The notes beneath the pieces were generated by a model. That model ran no database searches. It was not told the origin of the DNA and was given only the letters and a program-made list of their open reading frames with translations. Shown piece by piece: positions 20,969 to 32,209 of a stretch of DNA of 46,268 bases. The stretch covers positions 1 through 46,268 of the forward strand of contig JAHBMJ010000489.1 in assembly GCA_018398765.1 (NCBI GenBank), read 5' to 3'. Numbering within the stretch: the first letter of the stretch is position 1; every line of letters begins with the position of its first letter. The stretch is from Chromera velia. Taxonomy: Eukaryota > Sar > Chromeraceae. The position numbers were made by a program, and so were the translations under genes.

Positions 20969-22972
20969 ATGGAAGTTGAGGCCACAAGTGCCTCTCTTCT
21001 CCAAGATGGTGTCCCGCAAGAATCGGATTTTGTGATAGCCCCCGATCCTCCCGCTTCCGAGGGACGACTGTCGTGTGAGAGTGGCATTGCCGATTATGCC
21101 GATGCTGTGCCTCACATAGTGGCGGGGGCATCTGCGCCCACATCGTACGAGTACTGGCCGTGGAGTGAAAAACTTTTCCTGGGAGAGTCACAGCAAGTGA
21201 TGACTTCAGACGCTGGAATGTATGGAGAGAACAAGCGTTCCTCTATGTCTGTCCTCGTTGCTCTCCTGAAGGAGAAACACCAGTTGAGAGAGGATTCAGT
21301 CTTCTGTGACATTGGAAGCGGTCGAGGCGTTCCGAGCATCACCTGCGCCACCTGGACAAACGTGGGTGCTTCTATTGGAGTGGAGATGGACGAGGGTTGC
21401 TTCCACCTCTCCCTGAAACACACACAAGACCTCCTCGTCCAGTGTGTCGAGCATCAAGCAGAAAGGGGGGAGAACCCCCTGACACAACCTCCTCCCTTGA
21501 ACATCGGCTTCCTCTTGGCCGACGCCACAACCCTGAAGACGTTCGACCCCGTCACCCACATGTTCTCTTTCGACCTCGCCATGCCTGGGTACATGATCGA
21601 TCTGTTCGTTGAGCTCTTCAACAAGAGCGAGACCTGCTTCATCTACATATCCTTCCGCAAGAACCTCACCAAGTTCTACTCCCTCAACGCCGACTTAGTC
21701 GATAAAGTCACCCTCAACATGCAGGGCTCAGGGGAGAAGCATTGTGCATTCGTGTATAGAAAGAGGGACTTCAAGGTCCCCTCCAAGCTCAAGAACCTTC
21801 AGGCAGAGGCCCTGAAGAAACGCTCTGTTGCAGCGGACAATTTTTGGTATCTAGTCAAGCAATCGTATCAGCCTACCGCCTCCCAACTGTGGGCTGTGCA
21901 GCAGAAGCTCCAGAGGTGGTTAGGCCACTCCAACAGCCGCCGAGACCCGCTCAAATCCAAAAGAAAGGCAGAGGTGATGTTTCGGCACAAGCTGCTCGAG
22001 TGGAAGTGCCACCGAGAAGAGCGTTTAGCTCACCGCCATTCACGCAAACACTCGAAGAAAAAGAGACAGGACGAAACGGGTGAGGGGGGCGAGAAGGGCA
22101 CCGCAGACGTAGACGAGGGGGCAATTGCCGATTCCGAAAGCCCCCCCTCTTCTGCCGCCCCCAAGTCCCAATCCCGATCCCGACAGCCAGCCGCAGCTGC
22201 TGCTGCTGCTGCCTCGTCGTCTCGGGGGGTTGGGAGGCCCCGGGGGAGTCAGCAGGGGCGTTCGCGTGGCCCCCGGTTCTCTGATGATGAGGATTCCGAA
22301 TGCTCTGACATGTACAGAGATGAGAACGGAGATTTCACGCATGAGCGATACAGAAAGCGGCTGGCTGAACTTCGTATGTTGCGTGAGGAAGCGAAGAAGG
22401 AGAGGGAGGAGATACGAGAGAAGAGACAAGCCCGAAGGGCCCTGAGGGAGGAGAAAAAGGGGGGTAGAAAGAACAGTACAAAGAGAAAGGAAAAGAAGGG
22501 AAAGCCCTCTCTGAAGAAGGGGGTAAAGGGGGTGCAAGAAGAAAAGAAAGAGAAGAAGGAGAGAGGCCCCTCTCTCATCATGGGGATGATCCAGAACAAG
22601 AGGCGATGGGTTCACACAAAGGTCAGTCAGTCGGTCAGGCAGTCGATGAATAGGTTCGTTCTCAGCATTGTTTGCCTGATTGTCTCGCTGTCTATCTGTC
22701 TGTCTGCCTACGTCTCTTTGTTTCTTTTATCTACCTTTCACCTTGAAGGGCAAACACTGAAAAGGAACAGTTGGCGAAACGAAGGAGTTAGACTGCCGGC
22801 TTTTCTGTCTCTTTGTTTGATTGTCACTCTGCCTCTTTCTGCCCCAGGTTTTGCTCCTTTGGCTTTAGCATGGCTCTCATCCTTTTGTCTGGAGTGCGTG
22901 AGCGGACAGGTCAATGCGTGTTTGCATACGGAGGATCCGAGAACGCACAGAGACCAGTGCTTCTCTGTCCGG

Positions 22973-23014
<42 letters not shown>

Positions 23015-26000
23015 TGTGTGTGCAGATTGACGCTGGGCGGGAGAGCAGGATGCAGAATGCCGTCGAGCAGATGCTGATGAGTCAGAAGTTCCTGTCGTCT
23101 CATCATCCCGACGGCTTGGGGCCTTTTTGTCTCCCCCCTGCAAAGGGATCTGAGGGGCTCCTCAAAGTGAAGGAAGAGGAGACGGGGGAGCCCTCAAAAG
23201 AAGGGCACGGAGACAAGGGTGAGTCAGTGAAGCTGCTTTCCTGTCCGTGTTCCTCGACTGCTTTCTGTTGCTCATTCGTCATGCTGTCTCTCTCAATTGT
23301 TCTCCCCTTAATCTTTTTTCTTTCCACAGCCGTTCAAGCCCTTCATTCTTCTTTGGTCTCCCTGGTACGTACTCCATGTCTCTTTCCGCCCCCGTGGAAG
23401 GAACCCCTCCTTTCCCTTTCCTCCCTCTTTCTGTCTCCGTGTCTTAACTCATGCATGCAGGTGTTGTGAAGGCTGAAGTAGTCGGTGATGCCATCGACGA
23501 GACGCGCTCTGCAGAGCCGAACGGTCCCTCCACTGTCACCGCAACTGCGACCGCGACCCCCCCCCCGACAGCCTCTGAGGGGGGCAATCTCTCTCAGTCC
23601 ATCTGCCCCTCCCTCCCCCCCTCCCCTCTTTCTCGGAGCCCCAGGGAGGCTGTTAAGGGGCGAGACGCCGAGCAATTTGGAAAGGCCGACGTGGGAGAGG
23701 AGGGGGGGTTGTCTTCCGCCGGGGTGAAGACCGAAGAGACGGGTGTCCAGCAGGATTCCTCCGAGGTGGCTCCTGTCAATGAGGGAGCAGCAGAGGCTGC
23801 AGACACAGCGGGAGACGGAGGAGGAGAGGAGGAAGGGCAGACGAATGTGCCGACTGTACAGGGGGGTGAGGCACAAGGAGAAGAGGAGAATGAAATCGAG
23901 CCCTGCTGGATCCAGTGTGACCGGTGGGTGGCCAAAAGAAACAAAAGCAAGAAGACAAGAGAAGAGAACAGAAGGCAGTTGAACACAAGAAAATGTGCCA
24001 AAAATTCGTTTTTTCGTTCCTTTGCGCGATTTTTTGTTTTTCTTTCTCCTCTGCTCTGACGCACAGAACGCCGTGTCAGCTTCTGTGCACGGCCCATTGC
24101 ACTCTCTCTTCATGCAGGTGCGACAAATGGCGGCTGCTGGTTGAGGGTCTCTGTGAGGAGGAGAAGAAGAGCACCAGCCTCTGGCTGTGCGAGATGAATC
24201 CGGACGTGCTCCACAGCTGCTGCTCACAGCCTGGTCAGTGACTGACGCGTCTGGAAGGAAGAAGAGGGAGGGAAGGTATAGGTTGACTTTTTTTTTTTTG
24301 CTTCTCTCCTGTACTCCCCCCTCCCCTTTTGATCTTTGTGTGACCTGTTCGCTTTTTTACATTCCGTCTCCACTCTGAGCACGTTTTGAAAGAGTACCAC
24401 CGAGAGAAGAAAGACGAAGGACCTGTTGCATTTGTGGATAGAACCGGGCTGTGCTTCCCAAAGGTATTTTATCCGCCAAACGCTCTTCATTCGATTGCTG
24501 TCGTGGATCACGTCCTTTTGATTTTCTCATCTGAAGTGCAACACGCAGCTTTTGCTTTGTCTACTTCGCTTCAAAGAGAAGCACCCTGTGATTTCTTGTT
24601 TTCACCTTCCTCTGCCCTGTTTCATTTGATTGTCTGTCTGCTGTCTGCAGAGGAAGGGCAACCGACGAGAGAAGAAGTCGAGTGGGCCCTGAATAGAGCA
24701 GAGAGGCTGCCTGGACAGAAGAACTTTATCGGGGAGGGGACTTGGTGGGACACTGTGGAGAGTGACTTCTCCCTGTCTTCTCTCTCGCCAGACTCTCTGT
24801 CCAGTTCCTCTTCGGAGTCTGAGGAAGAAGAAGAAGAGGAAGAGGGAGAGGGGAGGATCTCCACCTGGGTCATGTGTGAGAAGTGCAATAAGTGGAGACG
24901 CCTCCCCTCTTCCGGAAAGGGAAGCCGCCCCGGCAAAGGGGAGTGGTACTGCAGCAAAAATCCCGACAAGAGGTTTGCCAAATGTTCGCAGCCCCAGGAG
25001 GAAGATAACCACGAAATCGCTCTTTCGTTCCTGAAAACCCAGACCAACATTTCCGATTCCTTCCATGTGAAGGAGGAAGAAATAGCACGGAAGAGACGGG
25101 TAAAACCTTCCAAGCCCGTGCATGCCTCTCTCTTCTTTACCGGGTCCAGATACACCCGTCTTCTATTGAAGGAGAAAGAACGTGAAAGGAAGATGTTGGC
25201 ATCGGTAGGATTGGAGGATGGGGGGGGGGAATTGTTGTTCGGTCATGAGTCCTCCGATTTTTCATCCGACTCTGAGTATGCGTTCATGATGAAGCAGAAG
25301 AAGTCGGAGAGGGAGGAAGGCCGAAAGTCTCTCGGAGCATTCACCTCCGACCGACTCTTCAACTACCTTTCCGAGTCTTCTTGTCTCAGCTCTTCAAGCG
25401 AGGAGGAGAGCACGGACGAAATGGGGAGGTCCCGAGCTGCAAAGGCAGCCGTTGCTGCATCTTCCTCCTCCTCCTCCTCCTCTGCCCAGCAGAACCCCCC
25501 CTCTCCCTCCGCTGTAGCTGCTGCAGCCGCATCGGTTTTTGCCTCTTCGTCTTCGGATCCCCTGCCGAACAACGCACAGCTCGAAGTCGTAGCAGACGCA
25601 AGAGACGCTGTGATGGCAGAGGCTGCCGACATGGCTCCCGCTTCCGTTGCCCCCTTGGGCTCGGAGGGCAACACCGCAGTGTCTGAGCAGCCTCCTTCCC
25701 ATGAGCCTATGCAGGAGGGATTGGAAGGGAATGGAAGAGACGAGTCGATGGGTGTGGACAGTGTGTCGCAGGAGGGTGAGGGGGTGGGTGCAGAAGCACC
25801 AGGAGGGACCGAAGTTGAACAAGAGAGAAAAGAAAAGAGAGAAGAGAAGGTGGAGTTTCCAGTTTTGGGAGTAGAGGGGGATGTCGCGATGGAGGACGCG
25901 GAGCCGGGTGTGGCGTCGCCAGCTGCCCCAGCCCTGCAACCCATTCCGCCTCCCCGAGACCCAGCTGACATATCTGTATCCGACCCAGCAGCTCCCCTCC

Positions 26001-28612
26001 CTGTCGGTGCATCCCCCCATCCCCCTCCGTCTTACGGAACTCACCCAACTGGAGCCCCAGAGCCCACCGCTGCCGAGACCGGGTCACCAGCTCCTGCGAT
26101 TGTCGAAGGTCCGGGGGTTGAGGGGGGTGATAAAGAGAAAAAAGTACATGAGGGGGGAAAGGAGACGGAAGAAGTGGGCAAATCCGGAAAGAAGGAAAGG
26201 CCCAGGACATCCCTGAAATGGCCCTACAACAAGACGGCAGAGGAGCAGAAACAGCAACCGAGGTTGAAGGAGTGGGAGAAGCTAGCCCTAGAGGCCGAGC
26301 GGCTCATGACAGGCTCGATTGGCTGGGCAGATTACTCAACGCCTCCTGATGAATCCGTCTCCCTCCGTCTGTTCGGTGATCCCGATTTCTTCAATCAGCT
26401 CGCCACCCAGAAGAATCAAGGGCAAGGAGAGGGGGAGGGGGAAGGAAGAGAGGAGGAAGCGGTGCCCCCGTCCCCCAGAGTCACGACGAGGGGCACGCCC
26501 TACTCGACTGCCGCTAGGAAGAGCGGGCGCATTGCCAAGCTCACCGGAGAGGACAAAGAGGCGCGGAAAGAGGAGGAGCAGCGTCGGAAAAGACGACAGA
26601 GGCTAGTGGATGGCCACGAGTGGCGAAAAATCCAACGCGCCAAGATGCGCGGATGCCGTGAGGAGCGTCGCCGTTTGAGGGCGGATCGTTTGGGGGTATC
26701 GTGGGAAGAATTTACGAGGCAGCGAAACGAAAAGAAGGAGCAGCGCATGGCTGAGAAAGAGGCAGCAAGACAGAGGTATCTCCAGCAGCAGCAAGAGCGC
26801 TGGGAAAAACAGCAACAGGAGCTGGAAGCTAAGAGAAAGCAGGAGGAGGAAGAAAGAGTAAAGTTGATCGAGAGAGAAGCGAAACGTCAGAAGAAGAGAG
26901 AAGAGACGGCTGAGAAGCGAAGGCAAAGAAAAGAGGCGCAGGAAGAGCAGGCAAGGAAAGAAGCCGAAAAAGCGGCACAGAGAGCACGTCGGGAAGCCGA
27001 GGCAGCGGCAGAGAAAAAAAGAAAAAGAGCAGAAGCAACCGCAAGGCGGAAAGCCCGAGAAGCCGAGCAAGCCGCCGCCGCCACCGCAGAGGCCGCCGCT
27101 GCTGCTGCCTCCGTTACCGCCGCCTCTTCCCAGTCTCCTTCCGAGCTCCCTGGGATCTCACCAGCCCCCTGGGGCTCCTTCGGTGTTGCAGCAGCCGCTG
27201 CAAAAGCGAAGGCACTCATCTCAGAAGCAGGTAGCGGTGCGTCTCCCACAGTCGAAGGGGAGCAGTCTCCCGTTTCATCTGAGCACCCCCTCGAAGAAGT
27301 TGTCGACCTCGCACACAGAAGGCGCCTCCTCCAGTCCGCATCTGCCGGTGGTGCAGCAGACCAGTTTGTGGTCAAAGCACAGACCGCAACTGCACCCGAA
27401 TCCGAATCACGAGTCGCTTTCCGAAAGCGAAAGTCCCCCCCCCAGTCCCCCAAAGCAGAGAGAGCAGCTGAGATCTCAGAGGAGCAGCTAGCGTCGATGC
27501 AGGGCCTGACGCGATCTCGCCGTCGGGCGTCCGTGAGGTTTTCCAACATCATGGACTCCATGCGGGGAGGTCCGGGGGGAGCGGGCGCAATAGCAAAAAC
27601 GAAGAGTGAGGACCAGCAGCAGCAGCAGGCAGGGGATCAGTCCGACCTGCCCTCTTACCGGCGTCCGGTCAAGAAGGTGAAACAGGAAGAAAAAGAAGAA
27701 AGGGATCAGCAGGAGGGCAGGGTTATCAGAGAGACCTCAGGCGACGTTCCCCTGTCTGCAGAGGGAGTGGCTCTGATGGAAGACGGGCCTCCTTCCTCAG
27801 CAGACCTCGCAGCTGCAGCTCCCAAAATCGTTCCCCCCTCGTCCCACCAGCCTTGCCTGCCGCCTCATTTTTCCTCCCAAGGTCCTCAGCAGCAGGGAGA
27901 GGGGGAGGGCCGTGAGTGGAGGAGGACACTTGCCGATTCAAGCACTGCCCCCGCAGGGCAGTCGGGTTACGCCTCAGACCCCTACCAGGCCCTCGCATCC
28001 CTCTCGCTCCCTATCCCCTCCCGGCAGTCCATTGTTGTAGCAGCAGCACCAGGCACAGCCCTCAGAGGAGTTCCCCTCCCCTCCTCCCTCTATGCTGCCC
28101 GTGTCCACCCCCATCCTCTGTCAGGAGGAAACCCTAGTCATCAAATTCGACCCCTCCCCGATTCCTTCCAAGAGGAGTCAACCCTCCGATTCGGCCGCCC
28201 CTCGGGTGGTCTCGTCGGTGGACCCGCAGCGAGACTCTCGAGCGCCCACGTGCAGGGAGGGGCGTTTGCCTCTTCTGGAGGTTATGCACACCCACGGGGA
28301 GGAGTGGGCTCAGAGCCTCTGCGAGAGCCGACCAGGTCCCCTCAGGTGTCGCGGGGGCCGCCTGCCGTTGGTTTCTCCGCTGCCGAGTCGAGGGTGATCC
28401 TTGGGGGGTTCCCGAGGGGAGGGACCTGTGTAGCACGAGTACCCATTGAACCCCGTCCTCCTCAGGGGTCTCCGGCTGGTAGACAGATGCCCCCGAGCCA
28501 GGCTGCCGATCCAACAGAGAGAGAGCAGACGGCCCCCGTCTCTCCTGCCCCGGCCCCTCTGTCCCCTCTGGTGGTTCCCTCAGCACAGCAAGCGCCGGGG
28601 GGTGCAGAGTGA
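20969..28612 (+). CDS. DOT1-like histone methyltransferase fused to two CW-type zinc fingers
   Basis: Five exons, 20969-22621, 23026-23218, 23461-23923, 24118-24233 and 24651-28612, join in phase to 6387 nt, or 2128 aa. The start ATG at 20969 has an AAAATGG context. Residues about 60-300 form a class I SAM-methyltransferase of DOT1 type: MYGE at 84-87, as in the DOT1 YGE motif; DIGSGRG from 114 (SAM loop I); GVEMDEG with acidic E139. A poly-Ala and GRPRG AT-hook-like stretch lies near 410-425, then Lys/Glu-rich helix. CW1 (764-805) is rebuilt by splicing: CWIQCD joins RCDKWRLL, ending CSQPEE. CW2 (881-922) has WVMCEKCNKWRRLP. CW domains read methylated H3K4; DOT1 methylates H3K79. Residues 1440-1617 are a strongly charged coiled-coil or single helix. 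The C-terminus is Pro/Ser-rich. The exact substrate is inferred. Nuclear. Confidence 0.8.
22980..23022. repeat. (TC)n(TG)n microsatellite abutting a splice acceptor
   Basis: The run ends directly in the TGCAG acceptor at 23021-23025 of the methyltransferase gene's first intron, so the repeat occupies the polypyrimidine-tract position. Confidence 0.9.
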
Positions 28613-29584
28613 TCCCGGCCAGATGTCCGACCTGGCAGTGCCCCCTTCCAGCCGTCCGATTGAATAGCTGAAGCAAGAAGAAGAAAAAGAAACGAATCGG
28701 GAGGAGGGTGGGGGCACCAGAGAGGTCGCAGGCTTATTCGGAGGGTAATTTAACATTCCGTCGGCCGGGACCTCGGCACTACGGAAGAGTCCTGGAAACT
28801 GCTGGAAGTGATCAGCTGAAGTGCAGAGGGTCAATTTCATTTTTGGCCTGTTTCAGGCAAGACTTTGGCTTGTCCCGGCAGTTTTCAATTAAATAAGAAT
28901 GCGTGAATGAATGGATGAGTGAGTGAATGAATGAAGGAATGAATGAATGACTTGAGTACGCCACCGAAGCGGAAATTCTGGCATTCCATGCGTATGGAAG
29001 CCTTTGCACCCTAGTTTCCACCATCCGATTTGTGGAACAACTTGAAGAAGTGCTTAGACAGGCTTCGAAAGAGGGCTGATTCGTGTGTTCCTGACCCTAC
29101 TTATCCACCTGCATTTTTGTTGACATGCTCTATACATGGATATTTGGATCAGTGGATCTCATGATCTGGATCGATTTTTCTTTTTTCAACCTAAAAAACA
29201 ATTAAATGATCATGGAAATGATAAATCTGTTTTCAACTTTGAATTTAGTTTAATTCTGGGTTTAATTGAAAGAAATCCTTCTCAAAAATCTTTTACGCTT
29301 TAATTTAGATGGTTGATATGCCAACATATGATACTTTCACTCGAAGTTTTTGATGTTTCGTAGAGAATTAGCATAAAAACGATGAAGTTAGCAGCACCTG
29401 AAATTTCAAGTATTAGAAGCTAGATAAGATTCTGATTCATCATTAGAAGCAAAAATACACTTTGATTAAACAGCGGAATAGTAGTGGTAACGAAAGATAA
29501 TTCTCGAATCGATTTATATCGATTTGTTGTAGCGCTTACAAAAGAGCAGAGTCCTATTTTTATATAGAAATACTTGTAGAAATT
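28613..29584. other. 3' flank of the DOT1-CW gene, no further gene recognised
   Basis: A-rich sequence follows the stop. AATTAAATAAG near 28887 could serve in polyadenylation. A (GAAT)n/(GAGT)n run lies at 28900-28950. From 29150 on it is AT-rich and non-coding in appearance. Confidence 0.45.
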
Positions 29585-30062
29585 GCTATGCGCTACTTAA
29601 GCACAGCTAGAAAGAAAATAGAAATTAAATGAATTGATTGTAGTTTAAAGTCTAGTTTAAAGTAACACTGAACAAAAGAGAATTATGCGCATCACTCGCC
29701 TTCATGACCTAATGGTTAGCATACAACACTAACAAGCAAAAGGTCATTGGTTCAAGCCTCGCTACCTCCTTTTTAAGAATCAAAGAAAGAAGCTAGATGC
29801 AGGACGTTAACGTCTTGTATCATACAGATGTTGACGTGTTACACTTCGATCAAAATCATATAAAAGACTTCCAAAAGACTTTCTGGAAGACTACAATGAA
29901 ATCAGATCGATCACCGAATCACAAGAAAACTCCATACTCCTGACACTGATCGAATCTGTCACTAGAGATCAACCTGAACCACTCCAGTGACATCAAGCCC
30001 TGAAGACCCTTGAACCTCTGCAAGCACTCACCAACGCCAACCCCTCTAAGTAGACCTTAACA
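29585..30062 (+). mobile_element. tRNA-headed SINE-like repeat, copy 1
   Basis: Shares about 465 bp with 35149-35610. It carries an A-box-like TGACCTAATGG at 29705-29715 and a perfect B box GGTTCAAGCC at 29749-29758, spaced as in a tRNA gene. The first copy has an extra duplicated GTTTAAAGTCTA. The body (29830-30060) has a translatable frame (for example YNEIRSITESQ) but with stop codons. Homology ends at GTAGACCTTAACA. Confidence 0.65.
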
Positions 30063-30439
30063 CGTGGTGACGCCTAGCTCGAGATCAACAAGATTAAAGA
30101 GCTGAGCGAACGGAGACCAACCTTCTCTGCCGAACAATAACTATTCTACAAGCAACGCAGACCACCTTCTTCGTCCAGAGAAGGTTCACCCAGAAGAAAC
30201 CAGAACGCTGTGATCCTCTACATGCATACTATAGGAGCCCACACCTGCAAGCCATCAACTCAAACCTCAACTTGTACGCCCTTGACTTGGCCATCCCTTT
30301 AGTGTCCTGTACCTGCAAAGAGAAGAAGCAGGACCACATCGTAAAGCGCTGCTAGAATTTCTGACGGAACCCCACTTTCTGTCCTCTGCTATAAATCGAC
30401 ATCAGACAGGACCACACCGCGAAGCGCTGCTGAAATTTC
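30063..30439. other. Degenerate retroelement-like sequence, no intact gene
   Basis: Continues the frame trend of the preceding SINE body with KIKELSERRPTFSAEQ-like codons and several stops. It may be remains of a gag-like ORF. Nothing is intact. Confidence 0.3.
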
Positions 30440-30985
30440 TGACTGTACCACCTTTTCCTGCCCTTTTTGCGAATTTCACGCATTGTATCTGATAGTGAAT
30501 TTGACTTCTCTTCGTTTCTCTGTGAACAGCGAAGCCCTGCCCTTTTTACGAATTTCACGTATTCTACCTGACAGTGAATTTGACTTTTGCTCGTTTCTCT
30601 GTGAACAGCAAAGCCCTGCCCTTTTTGTGAATTTTACGCATTCTACCTAACAGTGAATTTGACTTCTCCTCGTTTCTCTGTGAACAGCGAAGCCCTGCCT
30701 TTTTTGCGAATTTCACGCATTCAACTTGATAGTGAATTTGACTTCTCTTGGTTTCTCTGTGAATGGCGAAGCCATGCTCTTTTTATGAATTTCACGCATT
30801 CTATCTGACAGTGAATTTGACTTCTCTTCGTTTCTCTGTGAACGGCGAAGCCCTGGCCTTTTTACGAATTTCACGTATTCTACCTAATAGTGAATTTGAC
30901 CTCTCTTTGTTTCTCTGTGAACGGCAAAGCCCTGCCCTTTTTATGAATTTCACGTATTCTACCTGACGGTAAATTTCACTTGTCT
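30440..30985. repeat. Tandem repeat, about 79-bp unit, roughly seven copies
   Basis: Each unit contains GCRAAGCCCTGCCCTTTTT, then GAATTTCACG and CAGTGAATTTGACTTCTC. Because 79 is not a multiple of three, successive copies shift frame, so this is not a protein repeat. An incomplete unit precedes it at 30413-30440. Confidence 0.88.
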
Positions 30986-31409
30986 TTATCCTTCTACAAA
31001 AGACAAAACACATTACGAGGCGTTCGTACGTTTTGTGACTTGGACTTTGCTACTAAGCAAAAAGAAAATTCGACTACTTCCATCCCTGTGTGACTTACTT
31101 TTTTTGCTTGCCATCTTTATATATATGAGCACTCTACCTGTACATACGAGACAAATACAAGTAACTCTATCTTCATTCGAATTTGGATTGCTTCTCTTTC
31201 TTTCCTTTTATGAAGGAGATCTTTCTGCAAATCAGGCCATCTTTCCCCTCAGCAAGTTTGAAATTTCACTCTACTGCACAAATCTTTCCTTTATAGCTAA
31301 ACAAACCCTTTTGTCTTTCTTCGAATTCGGATTCTCCCTTCTCTTTTTGCTCTTCAATGGAACTCTACCTCTCTTACTTCATCAAGTCATTTAAAAAAAT
31401 TTTTTTTTG

Positions 31410-31514
31410 TCTGCACAAGCAACTTGCAAAAGATGCGGAGGCTCGACCCCTCACGTAAGTGACCAGTGCCCTTTGCCACCAGACTGCGAATGCGCATATT
31501 ATGGCAACAAATGA
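31410..31514 (+). pseudogene. Retroelement gag/ORF1-type zinc-knuckle remnant
   Basis: A short forward frame reads ATCKRCGGSTPHVSDQC, a CCHC arrangement (Cys-x2-Cys-x5-His-x4-Cys), then PLPPDCECAYYGNK and TGA at 31512-31514. Such knuckles bind nucleic acid in gag and LINE ORF1 proteins. It is preceded by a T-run, and no longer ORF leads into it, so it is an isolated end fragment. Confidence 0.4.
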
Positions 31515-32168
31515 TATGGAAGACCAGCATGTAGAAGTCTTAGACTAAAAAGGGACTTGAAAGTAAATCGATTTACGCCTTTCAGTCTCAGAAAAAAACA
31601 GACCTTGACATGAAAAAAAAAATGTAGAGAAGGAAGGCTGGAAAGAGCAAGGAACACTGAAGACCACGGAGAGAAACAGAAAAAGGAGAGAGGAGAAAGG
31701 GAGAGAAAAGGAAGAAAAACAAGAAGAAGGACTCAACGAAAACAGTCATACACATCCATTTGAACTGACAAATTAAGGGTAGAACTCTTCATCTCTTTGG
31801 TCACAGTATGATTGTACCTGCAATGATGGACAGCAGACGTGCGGTGAATCATGATGGTACACGAACACGTCCAGCAGCAGCTCACAACAGGAAACCCGTC
31901 CTTGAAGGCCATTTCTTCACCTCTCTAAATCAAAGGCGAGGGGGGAAACAAACTTGAAAACGAAAGACTCGTTTCTTTTTTTGAATAAAAGACTCGCTTC
32001 TTTTTTTGTTTGATTTACAGAGAATTAGGAAAACCGAATTTCACATCTCTTCTTCGATGAGACGTGACTTTTTGTTTGACTTGCATGCGCTTGAAATGTA
32101 CACGTTCTTCAAGACTAGACAGACTCATGATAAAAAAAAATCCGTCCACAAAGTGAGAGAAGTGGTCA

Positions 32169-32209
<41 letters not shown>

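Noticed and set aside
22622-23077. Continuation of the methyltransferase first exon to a stop at 23077
   Set aside because: The frame stays open but turns into TCTG/TC/TG repeat translation, while GTCAGT at 22622 and TGCAG at 23025 give a clean in-phase intron.
23330-23364. Extra 35-bp exon in the methyltransferase gene
   Set aside because: It has plausible splice borders (CCACAG, GTACGT), but including it puts the next exon into a frame with an immediate stop. Direct joining of 23218 to 23461 keeps the frame.
24386-24463. Exon between the two CW domains (EYHREKKDEGPVAFVDRTG frame)
   Set aside because: No good acceptor precedes it, and skipping it yields the expected CSQPEE at the CW1 end.
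29699-29770. Functional tRNA gene
   Set aside because: A and B boxes are good, but the acceptor and anticodon stems do not pair convincingly, and the same block recurs at 35251 within a longer repeat. A SINE head fits better.
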